A DNA stretch of 64,000 nt from Hedera helix (lineage: Eukaryota > Streptophyta > Magnoliopsida > Apiales > Araliaceae): assembly GCA_947179155.2 (NCBI GenBank), contig OX359269.1:32084517-32148516 (forward strand), given 5' to 3'. Below, piece by piece: positions 35,560 through 46,311 of the stretch. A program made the position numbers and the translations under genes. Numbering within the stretch: position 1 is the first letter of the stretch; each line of letters begins with the position of its first letter. Below the pieces are notes generated by a model. The model worked only from the letters and a program-made list of their open reading frames with translations. It searched no databases and was not told the origin of the DNA.

Positions 35560-37850
35560 CTGCTTACTAACCTCAACTACAGATTATGTCACAGTATGAT
35601 GATAATACCTCTGAGTAATATCAATATCCTCATTCACCTCACCGGCTCCCCCCATCGTCAAAAACTTAATCTTAAAGTATGGAATACACGTAACAGCATT
35701 TAAAACAAATAATGTCGTTCAACCTAAAATGGCATTATAGTGTCATCCTGAACAACAAAAAACTTCACTTGCATCGTCATTTATCGAGGAGCTTTGTCAA
35801 ACACCACCAAAAGCTCTAAGGTTCTGATCACAGGTACAAGCTTATTGCCAAATTCATAAAAAGGTGACTCCATACCCACTTCTAGCTTCACACCTTGGAG
35901 ATCCATCATATGGTAAGCATGGTTATAAAGTACATTCACTAACGACCCGTTATCGATCATGATCCTTTTCATGTCTACCAGGCCGACCTGTGCATGCAGT
36001 GATAACCAAAGTTACTTCATGTGGCTCAACTACATCATCAGTTGGGTAATCTTCGTCCGAGAATGAGATCACCGTGTTGGGAAATGGCCATTCTACTTTC
36101 GGCACTTGATCCGAAAAGGCCAGAATTATATCAGAAGGGGATCGGCTTTTTTTACCAGTCTACCTTTGCACTAACCCACCTATGATAACATCCACTACCC
36201 TTCAAGACTGATTCCCTTACTCTGCCCTTCTTTCATAACGGGCTCTGGATTAGGAGCTTGACATTCTCTTCCTACCACATACTGGGTCAATTCACCCCTC
36301 TGAACTTTCAACTAGATCGTGTTCTTCATCCCGACACATCTCTCCATCGTATGTCCAGCCTAGTGGTGATATTGACAATATGAATTCGATCTAACTTGCC
36401 TCGATCCTAACGATCTCAGCACAGCTGTCGATTCATTTCTTATAGCCTTCTCAATTGCAATGAACTTTTCAGCTCATTCATACACGTCTAAGAGGTCCTT
36501 TGGAGGATTGAACATCACATCCTTCATCATCTTTCTGTTTCGAGTGACATCCATCCCTGTAATAAAAAAATCCCAATGTCTGTATTATGTTGAGTCGGTG
36601 ATCATTCCTATCGCATCTCAAAACCTCTACACGTACTGGTTTAATGACTCCCCGGACTTCTGCTTAATCTACATCAAAGACACAGTCACTTTGCCCCTCC
36701 TTTTATTACTTCTAAATAGTTCATAAAATCGCCCACACAACTCTGCCCACGAACTTATACTATTTGAAGGTCATGACATCATCCACTGTTTAGCATATTT
36801 CTTAAGTGTTGTCACGAAGATCTGGCACATCCCAGCTTCCAAGTGATTATAGAACTTCATTACCCGTTCACATTAATTAGTATACTCATACGGGTCACCC
36901 GAGCCATTATAAATTTTCAGAGGTGACAGCTTCTTCTTTGGGTCAACTTTCTCCTGATGAATAGTCACCGAGAATGGAGACTTGGGATCGAAATGCATGG
37001 GCCTAGACACATCCGACTCATACCCTAACATCGAACTTGCCTCCGCTGTTGCCAATCCCCTTTCTAAGTCTGATATATTTTCACTAATAGGGTTAATAGG
37101 CACGTAAGGAATTATCCGCTGCACTTCCTGACCCGGTTCCGTCCTTGTACCATCATAACTTCTTCTTTCAACTAGAGATCGAGCCCTTCCCCGAGAATGT
37201 CGGCTCGAAGAATCAGGTTATCTCATTCCTTCTGTCCGACCCCGACCGACCCGGCCATGTTACCTCATATGAACCTGAGACTGGTACGAACCTTCTGTAT
37301 TATCCTAACCAACCCGTCCAGGATGCCTCATATGACCCTGAGACTAGTATAGACCTTCTGTATTATCCTAATCGACCTATCCAGAATGCTTCATATGACC
37401 CTGAGACTGGTATCGACCTTCTGTATTATCCTGACCGACCCGTCTAGAATGCCTCATATGACCCTGAGACTAGTATTGATCATTAAACTCTGATCTCCTT
37501 ATCCATTTTTGTTCCAACCGAGGCCGACTCTGAAGGGTATCCGCCCACTCTCCTCCATCAATAGTAGTTGTTGGACCCTCTTCTCTACGTAGCTCCAATA
37601 GGAGGGTGTTCCACTCTTGGCTCTCAAGTTGTAGTGCTTCCAACTCTGCCTTTGCCTCCTGATTCTTGTATGCTCGTGCTGTGAAACTCTTCCTGAGAGG
37701 GTCACCTCATCTTTCATATCTTCGCTTCGCAAATCAAAATCCAGTCATATCTCCCCTTCACAAATCAAAATCCAGCACGATTGATAGTGAAAACAAATTC
37801 CTCCTAATAGGTGTTAAATGGATTCGCATCAGTCTATGTCTCGACTGATT
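35560..37850 (-). pseudogene. Tat-like Ty3/gypsy gag-protease remnant
   Basis: Minus strand. The gag N-terminal region is at 37499-37732 (Gln/Glu/Leu-rich in a shifted frame). A Gly/Gln-rich repeat region follows (37263-37475). A gag core entry LSPLKIYNGSGDPYEY lies at about 36880-36930. The protease region (35781-35972) reads MKRIMIDNGSLVNVLYNHAY, where Tat-type proteases have IDGGSSxNxLF, so the active-site Gly is Asn here. Sequence resembling the AVxSxxHLxxKFPT block after the protease extends to about 35600. RT, RNase H and integrase are missing, truncated at about 35.55 kb. Frames are multiply broken. Confidence 0.72.
37263..37475 (-). repeat. 60-bp tandem repeat in the Tat-like gag
   Basis: About 3.5 units of 60 bp (CTGAGACTGGTAYNGACCTT landmark), a multiple of three, so it encodes 20-residue repeats in every frame. 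On the gag strand the unit reads roughly YQSQGHMRHSRRVGQDNTEG. The plus-strand open frame here is the shadow of the same array. Confidence 0.85.
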
Positions 37851-38003
37851 AGGTCCCAATCTGTCATTCACTACGCTTCTTGCATACTACATGCATGATT
37901 CAATAAAGGATCCCTAGTGATCCCTACTTGAACAACTTTTTCGCCATAAAAATAACCTATAAACCAAACTAAGCTGGTGATTTGCTTAACAAATATCAAA
38001 TTG

Positions 38004-38023
38004 AGCCCTCATTCTAGCACCAA
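38004..38023 (-). promoter_or_regulatory. Primer-binding site of the Tat-like element
   Basis: Minus strand TTGGTGCTAGAATGAGGGCT directly follows the LTR end, at the expected place for tRNA priming. I cannot assign the tRNA with confidence. Confidence 0.5.
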
Positions 38024-38495
38024 TGTTGACGTGCGAATCTTTATCCAGTCGAAATTACCCAACAACAAGATTTATGCACTCAAAAGAACTCGTTAACACC
38101 CCATAGATTAGGTTATGGCTTAGGCTGTCCGGAGATGCTCAGTATAAGAGTAAGTACAGGTGATAAACATCACAATGGAGAGCTAAAATAATGTTGGAAT
38201 AGATGTAAGATATTTGATATCTCAGTTTGCATGTAAAAATATTACATGATTCACTTGTCGATGTTTTATGCATATACTCTTACTTCCACCGCTTAAAGTT
38301 CCATCAACTTTATTTAGTAGGAAAATAATATCTTCTCCCACTAACCCAAATCGCCTCAAAGATAAGAATACTTGCATGGGCTAACCCACAATCTAGGGCT
38401 ATCATAATATGTAAAAAGAGTCCAACCCAACTCCAAATATAAAATAATCATTGCCCTATATTAAAATATGGGGTCCAATAAATTATGTCCCAACA
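38024..38495 (-). repeat. 5' LTR of the Tat-like element (472 bp)
   Basis: Plus-strand ends are TGTTGACGTG and GTCCCAACA, so it is TG..CA bounded with TGTTG/CAACA inverted ends. It adjoins the primer-binding site. GTAAA follows on the right as a possible target duplication. The partner LTR is not in the window. Confidence 0.75.
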
Positions 38496-39223
38496 GTAAA
38501 GTTTGTTGACATAAAGAAGATCTAGATCACCACTCACCAACTTTGTATTTGTAATTTGATACTCTCAATCTTACCCAGGGGCGGAGACATGGAGTCATCG
38601 AGACTTGATATGTAGAAAATTAGGGAATTGGGATTTTTTTTTTGTCAAGGGCTGAACTCTGAAGACTGACGTGAAGCTAAAGCTTAATGAGTTAGAAAGA
38701 CAGTGAGACACCGTATATTTAGTTTTTTTTAGAGTATTAGTAGTTTAAGTTTTTTTTGCTCTATATATGTTTAACTTTTTCATAAATATGCCCCCTCAGA
38801 TTTATAATGTTTTATTTTTGCCCCTGCCCTTCTACCTATGAAAATAAAAAAAAATAAAAATTTAGCATATGCAGGTGCCTATGCTGCCATTTAAACACAT
38901 CCACCCTTGGCCATGAAGAAGCATATTTGACCATGAGTTACCAAACGACATCCACAACATGTACGATTCGCGCAATAACTCAACACGTGGATCTCTAACA
39001 TCTAGCACATCCACTGGAGCTACCCCCACCACCTTATCGTCGGTGTGGACTTTGAGTGGCACCCCAATTTTTAGCGCAACCAGGATAACCGAATTGCCAC
39101 TTTACAGTAGATTGTAGCCGGTGCATAGTTCTTCTTATATATACTCCGTTCCTAAGTGTTTCTCTTCATAGGATTAGGCTTGAGTGTTTACTTTCTACAT
39201 TATTTGATTTCTAGGGTTTTGAG
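38496..39223. other. Intergenic region with an unassigned minus-strand ORF
   Basis: Near 38577 is CAGGGGCGGAGAC, a string often seen at DNA-transposon ends; GCCCCTGCCC near 38821 could be its partner, but the arms are short. A 66-codon minus-strand frame (38862-39062; MPLKVHTDDKVVGVAPVDVL then DVRDPRVELL) has gene-like composition. I do not recognise it and see no start or splice context. Confidence 0.3.
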
Positions 39224-39372
39224 ATGATGTGTGGGCTAATTGATCTCAACACCGTTAACAAAGATGACGAAGACGACGAAGAAATAACTCGTCTTCCTTC
39301 GATTCGCAACGTCGTTATCTTCCCCTACTTCAGCTCATGTCTGTTGTCCTGTTGTTTATATTCATCTGCATG
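39224..39372 (+). pseudogene. Fragment like the N-terminus of ARF3/ETTIN
   Basis: An ATG after a leader ending CTAGGGTTTTGAG begins MMCGLIDLNTVNKDDEDDEE. This matches what I remember of the conserved start of plant auxin response factor 3 (ETTIN) proteins: M.GLIDLN followed by an acidic stretch. The frame then turns into RLPSIRNVVIFPYFS, and no B3 DNA-binding domain (ELWHACAG...) follows. At most about 20 codons plus some upstream leader were captured or retained. A transduplicated fragment or a deletion remnant is likely. The family call depends on a short match. Confidence 0.4.
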
Positions 39373-39472
39373 TAAGTTTGCTATAATTGTATATGTACAT
39401 GTCTATGTCTATACAATGTCTAATTATAAAGGTTTTATTTTTCAAATATGGTTGAACATTGATTTCTAAGGT

Positions 39473-39723
39473 TTCAATTATGGAAAATTTGTGAAGTATA
39501 TAGTGTTGATTGATGGGAGATTTTGTTCATTCTAAATTTGTTGTGATTTTTTTAATTATTGTTTAGACAGAGTTGAATTGACAACTAAAATATGGAAAAT
39601 CAAAAATAATGATATATAAAAAATATGATATGCGGCTCAGCTTTTTTCCATCAACTATAGAGTTATAATTCAATGAGGTGTTAATCTTAATTGTACACTT
39701 CATTTTTTCATAAATTTATGAAT
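39473..39723. other. AT-rich intergenic DNA
   Basis: No feature supported. Confidence 0.35.
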
Positions 39724-39886
39724 AAGTTTATTTACACAAACAACCAAACACAAATACCAAATACAAACTCCATCTCACTATTAAAAAGTGGGGTCTGGCG
39801 TAGAAATTCGTGTTAGGCCCCACTTTTTAATGATTGAGATTGAGTTTGTGTAAAAATTTGTATTTGATATTTGTGTGTATAAATCT
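39724..39886. mobile_element. Foldback MITE around a CCCCAC..GTGGGG hairpin
   Basis: The left arm (ACACAAATACCAAATACAAA .. TATTAAAAAGTGGGG) and right arm (CCCCACTTTTTAATGATTGA .. TTGATATTTGTGTG) are imperfect inverted copies around a 25-nt loop. The right arm carries an extra ~13 nt. Ends resemble AAGTTTATTTACAC / GTGTATAAATCT, compatible with a Tourist- or hAT-type MITE. Target duplication not resolved. Confidence 0.6.
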
Positions 39887-40348
39887 ATGTCTTGTATGAG
39901 CTAGTATCGTGATTATTATGAAAAAAAGTATATTGTTGATCCATAGTATGTACACAGTTGTACTGGCTAATGGATATACATGCCTACATCCAATTTGTGA
40001 CATTGTACCCTATCAAGGAGTAAGAAAAGAAAACCAATGTTTAGAAAATCGGACTGGTCATCGAACCGGAAAAGTTACTGGGTGGATAAGTTACTGATCC
40101 AACCAATAGTTGAACTGTTCCTGAACCAGTGACGTCATAAATACATAAAAAAATATATTATTAATAAAATTTTAAAATATCTAATTTTTTATAAGATAAA
40201 ATATAGTAAAATAATGTTAAAATATTAGTAAAAATATTTTTGTAAAAAAAAAAACTTGAAAACCAGGTCAACCGGTTCACATAACCAATTTTACCGGTTG
40301 AACCAGTGGTCAACCGATTTTTGACCGGACCACTGTCAAACCGATTTT

Positions 40349-41850
40349 CTGGGTGGTGTGATGTCGCAAGCACCCAAAAATAAAATCTTACTTTGAAAAA
40401 ATATTAATATAGTAGTGCAAGTAAAAGTCGATCCCACAGAGAATGATTAATTTAATTTTATGTTTTGTAAACCAAAATTGGGGGGCGGGGGGGGGGGGGG
40501 GGGGGGGGTTAAAGAAATAATTTAAATTAACTAAAATCAATAAATATGGAAGTAATTTAATGAAATAAATAAAAAGAAAAAGCCTTGGTTTAAGTTAACA
40601 TCCATCATCAAGAATTTACAACTGATCATTGATGCAAAAATAAATCAATTAATATTTTGAACATTCACCGTAGAAATAACTACTCGCAGGTGGAATAATT
40701 TTTCTCCTCTCTCCTTAATTTTTGATAAATAGAGCCAATTGGTCTAAATATCCTTACTACTAAACAACCTCCGGCACTTGTTAAAAATTTAATTTAATAG
40801 CAGCTTTAAGAATTAGAGAGATTGTTGAACTAAACAACACAAGCCACTTGTTTGCATTTAATTTAGATGAATATTCTTCCCAAGATAAAATAATCTTTTG
40901 ATCTGCAAAACATTTATTAAACTTAGTTGATTCACCAACAGCAGTAGATTAATATGAATAATAAACTAGTAGGTCTCCTAGCAATTAAACAAACCAATCA
41001 TAAAATTAAGTACAGAAAAATATTCAATACTCAAAATATAAATTGAACAATTAAAATAAATTAGATCTCACAGTGTCTAAATCTTGATAACTTCAATCAC
41101 TTAAACGAATAAAAATAATTTAGCTACACATAGCTGTAAAAAACACCAAAGTATAGAAGAGAGAATTTTTCTAATGAAAGTCGTATATCAATTGTGTCTC
41201 AAGCCCTCTATTCATAGGGTACATAATCCTCCTAACCCTAATAGGAATTATTATTTCCAAACCCTAATAGAACTTAAAATAAAAATAAAATTTCTATTTA
41301 TTTTCCCAATTCCAAATTGTAATTGGAACTTTTAATTAATTTATTTTCCTTCCAAATCATTCACTTAGCTGGAAGCTTTTTGGAAAAGGAATAAAGGTGT
41401 TGGGACCCACGCATGAGAGAGAGAGAGAGAAAAGAAGTCTGCCCCGCCGCCAACCACACCCACGCGCGCGTTTTCTCTCTTTTTAGCCTTTACCGCGCAT
41501 TGCGCGCTTTGCATTTGTTTGCCTGACTCCCGCGCATTACGCGGAATCTCTCCTCTTCTCCTTGAACTGCCAACGACGTCGTCCGGTTTGTGCGGCTGAT
41601 TCGAAGCCTCCTATCTTGCTTGAGTAATTACAGAATTGCCACCGACGCCCACAATTTACCATTTTGCCATTAAACATTAATTATCTACAAAATAAAATAT
41701 AAATTAATTAAAAATAAATAAAAATTATATAAAATTACTAAAAATAATAAAAACACATAATAATAAATAAAACACCTAAAATACTAAAAATACTTAAAAA
41801 CTCACAAATAATTATGTATAAAATAGGAATAAAATCCACTTATCACTGGG
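40349..41850 (-). mobile_element. Solo LTR (1492 bp) with TSD CTGGG
   Basis: CTGGG at 40349-40353 and 41846-41850 flanks 40354-41845. The minus-strand LTR begins TGATAAGTGGATTTTATTCC and ends GCGACATCACACCA. It contains a poly-G tract (40479-40508), a (GA)n run (about 41417-41430) and two GC dyads, CGCG-CATTG-CGCG (41494-41506) and CCGCG-CATTA-CGCGG (41530-41544). The start and layout resemble the Athila-like LTR at 51966 in style, though not in sequence. Confidence 0.85.
40479..40508 (+). repeat. Poly-G tract
   Basis: GGGGGGCG followed by about 22 uninterrupted G. It is very unusual in this AT-rich context, and assembly or sequencing error in its length is possible. Confidence 0.9.
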
Positions 41851-41936
41851 CAAACCGGACCAAAAAGCTGACTGGTTCCGGTCGAATAGCGATCGAACCG
41901 CCAGTTCGATCTGATTTTCTAAACATTGAAGAAAAC

Positions 41937-42152
41937 AACTATGAAAAACAATTAGGGGATTTTATAATAGTGAGATATCTATTGTATTTACTTTTATACT
42001 ATCACTATATATACTACTATAAGATTAGGGTCATTGATGCTTTCACGAATAAAATAATAATTTTATATATAAAAAAAAATTATAGCACTGAAAATATTAT
42101 TAAAGTGCAGAACAAGAATTGCATAAATTTATTATGCACATAAAATATTATG
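41937..42152. other. AT-rich spacer
   Basis: No feature supported. Confidence 0.3.
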
Positions 42153-42160
42153 TAATTACG

Positions 42161-42910
42161 CAAGGTTTTAAGATTTGGACCGAACCGCCGGTCAGACCAT
42201 TAAAAATCGTACCTGATTCATACAACAGTCCGATTTGAACTAATTAACCAGTTTTGACCAAAACTCGCTTAGAATTGGCGACCCGACGGTTAAACCGGTT
42301 GATTTAGTGAACCGGTAACCGGTTCATAGGTTTTACCGGTTCCCTACTTAAAGATTAAAAAAAAAAATTTGTTTAATCGACTGTGTCTCCCTCTCTCTTC
42401 CCTCTGAGCAGCATTTAACATTTCCCTCGTCATCTTTCATAAAGTTCATAACCAGCTTAGTAAAGTGCACCGTCCATGAATGAATTAATTGAACAAGTAG
42501 AACAATAATATTTTTCCATATATTTTCTTAGTTATAAAATTATTATTATTTTTTTAAATTAATTTAAAAAAAATTAAATTCAAAATTAACATAATTTTTT
42601 AAAATTTTAGTTAATACAATAATGAATATTATAAATTATCTAACGAATATTACTCATTGTTTTGAGTTACGATCATGATTTAATATCTTTCTTTTCATAT
42701 AGATTTAATATTTATTTGATTTGTATAAAGTAAACATTGTACAAATAAGTTTTATTTATTTATTTTTTTAGATAAATTGATTAATTTTACATATTTATTA
42801 AATATTATATATTAATAACGTCATTGGCTGGGTTAATAATGGTTTGACCGTTGGTTGGACCAGTGACTTGTCCACCTGATACTTTTTTCGGTTCGAGCCT
42901 GAAAACCTTG
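42161..42910. mobile_element. hAT-like non-autonomous element (750 bp)
   Basis: Ends CAAGGTTTTAAGAT and CCTGAAAACCTTG are inverted. Flanks TAATTACG and CAATTGCA match 5 of 8, with all differences transitions, so this is a plausible decayed 8-bp duplication. Its rich content of ACCGGTT/GACCGGT/GGTTGGACC words near both ends resembles the element at 40035. No transposase frame. Confidence 0.6.
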
Positions 42911-42919
42911 CAATTGCAT

Positions 42920-43850
42920 TGACTTGGTATTTTTTTAAAGTTGAAAAATCTCTATTTTTACAAGGCTTTCTTTAAATGAATAATTAATAAATTTCAAAGT
43001 GAGAGAAGACTTTTGTAAAAACAATGAATAAATTAGGGTCGAGCAAGAAATCAAATTTGGCTTCAAAATCGCACCAAAAATCTATCAAATTGCACCAATA
43101 AAACTGTATGAACAGTTCCGACGTATATGGCGATTTTAGGAGGTTGAGAAATAGTAATTGCAGTTTAGTTTCGGGTTCTACAGTTTACCGCACCGCCAAA
43201 ATAAAAATCGCACTGCACCAATAATATTTATTATATTTTTAAAAAAGTTACTTAGGCCAAAACGTCGTCATTTTGGTCATTTATGAAAATTGGAACTGAT
43301 TCACTAATAAAAATGGCCCTCTTTGATTATTTTTTGTTTGCTATTATTATTATTCTTATGCATGTGTAATCAATAATGTGGTATTTTACTATTTCAATTT
43401 ATTTTTTTGGGTTTTTGGAAAATTAGTATTTTAGCAAATGGATTCTTCTTGGAGACTTGTTTATTGCAAATTTATTCATTACAAATGAGTGGTTGTTGCA
43501 AACTTGGTTCGTGAGATTTTGTATTTTTGTGCCTCCATTTTAATTTGGTTTGTTTTCAAAATTGTAATATAACACAAACTTTGTATTTCTCATGAAAAAT
43601 ATATTTTTCAATACGTGTATGTTCAATTAGTTTTGAACCTGAAACCGTACTAAATAAAATCGTACCACACGTTTTAAAATCGCACCGTACTAATCACAAA
43701 AAAAAATTATGTGCGATTTTAAATTTATTAAAATATATGTATGCAATTTCATATACAATTTAATACAGTTCAATTTAGATTTTGAACCACACAAAACCGT
43801 ATCATACTTGAGCTAGAATAAATATCAGTTATACGTGTTGATGGGGTTTG
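42920..43850. other. Upstream region of the second paralog with a decayed repeat
   Basis: Strings such as CGCACCG, AATCGCACTGCACC (43200) and AATCGCACCGTACT (43678) recur in both orientations around 43.0-43.8 kb, ending AACCACACAAAACCGTAT. This resembles another non-autonomous DNA transposon, but I could not set its ends. No gene. Confidence 0.4.
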
Positions 43851-43925
43851 AAAAGGAGAATTGGTGGTTATCTTGAATGCCGAGGATAATTCAATTTAAT
43901 TTATATAATTCCAAATCAAAAGTCC

Positions 43926-43934
43926 TATTTATAT
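43926..43934 (+). promoter_or_regulatory. TATA box of the second paralog
   Basis: TATTTATAT followed by CCTCCTTGGAAACCA aligns with TATATATATTTCCCCTTGGAAA (shown as TATATATATT + TCCCCTTGGAAA) at 1081. The preceding AATTCCAAATC is also shared, so core promoters were duplicated with the gene. Confidence 0.7.
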
Positions 43935-44029
43935 TCCTCCTTGGAAACCAATTTTCTCCCCTCCATATCCCATTTCTCCTACCTCTCCACTCCACTCCAC
44001 CAAACATCATAGACACGGAACAAGAACAA

Positions 44030-44941
44030 ATGCAATCTCTTGGCCTCTTCGGCATCTACAAAGAAAGCTACAACATCATCACCACATGGAAAAAAATCTT
44101 CAGCCAAATAACCCTCGCCCTAATCTTCCCCCTCTCCTTCATTTTCCTAGCCCACATGGAAATATCCAACCGCCTATTTTGGAATATCCACTACAATCAG
44201 CTCCACCACCATAAAAAAGTACCCTCCGAATGGGCCGCTTATTTTCTCTTCAAGGCCGCATACTTCACTTTCCTCCTCATTTTCTCTCTCCTCTCCACTT
44301 CCGCGGTGGTTTACACCATCGCATCCGTCTACACGAATCGCGATGTCACCTTCAAAAAGGTCATGAAAGTCGTCCCGAAAGTATGGAAACGACTCATGGT
44401 TACGTTCTTGGTCATTTTAGTGGCTGTTTTTGTTTACATAGTAGTCGCGGTATTTACCATAATTCTGTGTTTAGCTGTCGGTGGTTACGCTTCCACGGTA
44501 CTTCTTATCATTTTATTGATTTTGTTCGCGGTAGGGTTTGTGTACATGACTATTGTGTGGCAACTTGCTAGCGTTGTGACCGTGTTAGAGGACTCTTATG
44601 GAGTTAAGGCTATGAAGAAAAGCAAGGATTTGATCAAGGGGAAGTTGTGGGTGGCATTAGCAATATTTTTGAAGTTGAATTTTTTGCTTTTGACGGTACA
44701 ATTTTTGTTTTCGTTTTTTGTTGTGTATGGGGGTTCGTTGTTGAGCAGGATTGGATTTGGGATTTTATGCTTTTTATTGCTTGTCGCGTTGATTTTGATT
44801 GGGCTGGTGATTCAGACGATTATATATTTTGTTTGCAAGTCGTATCACAATGAAAATATCGATAAGCCGGCCTTGTCCAAGCATTTGGGAGAGTATGAGC
44901 GGTTGAACAAGGATAATGATGTGCAGCTAGAACAAGTTTGA
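44030..44941 (+). CDS. Plant multi-pass membrane protein (AT4G19950/AT5G44860-like family), copy 2
   Basis: 303-codon intronless paralog of the gene at 1176. The codon aligned to the copy-1 start is ATA here (IDTEQEQMQS against MDRVQEDMQL), so I place the start at the next ATG, 44030 (MQSLGLFGIYKESYN). The frame is open back to 43877 but overlaps the TATA box. About six hydrophobic segments are in the same positions as in copy 1. Motifs SLLSTSAVVYTIASVYTNRD, VWQLASVVTVLEDSYG and IYFVCKSYHNE are kept. Compared with copy 1 it is shorter in the loop after the first membrane segment (about 11 residues) and lacks about four residues before GEYERLNK. The frame is intact. Function unknown; an ER/secretory-membrane location is inference. 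Confidence 0.9.
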   Translation: MQSLGLFGIYKESYNIITTWKKIFSQITLALIFPLSFIFLAHMEISNRLFWNIHYNQLHHHKKVPSEWAAYFLFKAAYFTFLLIFSLLSTSAVVYTIASVYTNRDVTFKKVMKVVPKVWKRLMVTFLVILVAVFVYIVVAVFTIILCLAVGGYASTVLLIILLILFAVGFVYMTIVWQLASVVTVLEDSYGVKAMKKSKDLIKGKLWVALAIFLKLNFLLLTVQFLFSFFVVYGGSLLSRIGFGILCFLLLVALILIGLVIQTIIYFVCKSYHNENIDKPALSKHLGEYERLNKDNDVQLEQV

Positions 44942-45600
44942 TCTGAGTTTTGGTAGATTTGATGAGATAATCGTGATAAATAATTGTGGGATCACCTCTA
45001 TATATGTCACTATGTGTGTGTGTGTGTATATATATTGGTACAAGTTGTTCTGCATACATGTTACTATTTACGGGAGTATTATGTACCCAGTGCAAACTTT
45101 GTTTATATTACATTATACTACAAGTTGTCCGCGTTTTCCCAATAGTTTTTATGATTTAACTCGTGGTGGAATGGAAAATAAATTAGTGGCACCAGTTGCT
45201 TTAGCCCTGGCCCGTTCAAAAAAATTGATAAAAGCATGAGTGGCCACAAATTAGTCAAATAATGTGGGACTAATAGGTCAATTTTGTTGTCACGATATTT
45301 ATTTTATTTATTTTTGTATTTTTATATATTAATTTATGTAACACATATCATGTGTCTGCAATTAAGAAAAAAAATAAAATATTTTAATAAAATATGAAAA
45401 ATATGGATGAAAAAAGGTATTAGAGAAAATATGAATAGAAAGTAGGAAGAAAAAAAAGAAATTGATAACAAGTCATGAGTGGTGTGAGTTTGTAATAAAT
45501 TAACAGTTGTGAAGGGATAATTCAATTAAAATATATTAATTTTATTATAAAATAAACCAACATAGAATGAGAGACCAAATTTCCCTTTCTGCTTTATATA
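44942..45600. other. 3' flank of copy 2
   Basis: Contains a (TG)n(TA)n run at about 45014-45034 and AATAAA at about 45176. Otherwise AT-rich without supported features. Confidence 0.4.
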
Positions 45601-45870
45601 ATACTTCCTCCGTTTTGAATTATAAAATTATTATTAATTTTTTAAAAGTTAATTTGAAATATTTTTAAATTTAAAATTAATATAATTTATTTAAATTTTA
45701 TAACAATAAATCTTTTAATTAATAATAATTTTTAAATAATTTATAATATTTATATTTATATTAACATAAATTAAAGACCGAAATATTATTTGTATCTTAA
45801 AATTTACCTATCAAACACTAGATGCACTCTAACCTTTCAAAAGTATTTCCTTTCATTCCAAAATTTCTGA
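45601..45870. mobile_element. Possible Stowaway/mariner-like MITE remnant
   Basis: TACTTCCTCCGTTTTGAATT resembles the CTCCCTCCGTYYC terminus of plant Stowaway MITEs. The right end is not clear; TTTCCTTTCATTCCAAAATT near 45847 is another such string in the same direction. Low confidence. Confidence 0.3.
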
Positions 45871-46311
45871 CTACGTGTTAAAATGTATCAACCGATCATA
45901 TTACCGGTCAAATATTACCGAAAGAACAAATTATTTAATTTTAATAACATGTTGACTGATGACTAAGTAATTGTAAGGTTTGAAGAATAAAAAAAAAGTA
46001 CTGTAAGGACTAAAATTTGTCGAGATTCAAATCAATGGGACCATTTCACCACTGTGTTTGGACCACTAACCAGGGATGAAGCAAAGAATTATTTTCGGTG
46101 GGCCAGATGAAATAAAATATGGGATTAAATAATGACCAAGAGACAACTGATCACTACTTTATAATTATTAAAGACAAGTCAGTCCCCCATGACCAGAACG
46201 GTCATGCATCATCAAGGTCACGGGGGCCACCAGAACTAAATTTATTTAGACCACAAATTTAAGTGATGGACGAAAAGCACACGCAACCCAAGGACCCAAG
46301 GTGATGTATGT
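45871..46311. other. Intergenic DNA
   Basis: No supported feature up to the foldback MITE. Confidence 0.3.

Larger units (their letters stand above)
40027..41936. mobile_element. hAT-like MITE with perfect 8-bp TSD, split by a solo LTR
   Basis: Ends CAATGTTTAGAAAATCGGAC (40035) and TGATTTTCTAAACATTG (to 41928) are inverted repeats. The flanks AAGAAAAC (40027-40034 and 41929-41936) are identical 8-mers, as hAT elements make. Without the inserted LTR it is about 400 bp and full of ACCGGTT/AACCGG words. It has no transposase. Confidence 0.82.

Noticed and set aside
37145..37447. Plus-strand 100-codon ORF with repeated YDPETxIDLLYYP
   Set aside because: It is the complement of a 60-bp tandem repeat inside a minus-strand gag; repeats divisible by three keep all frames open.
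38577..38835. hAT-like MITE bounded by CAGGGGCGGAG and GCCCCTGCC
   Set aside because: Arms too short and no convincing 8-bp duplication.
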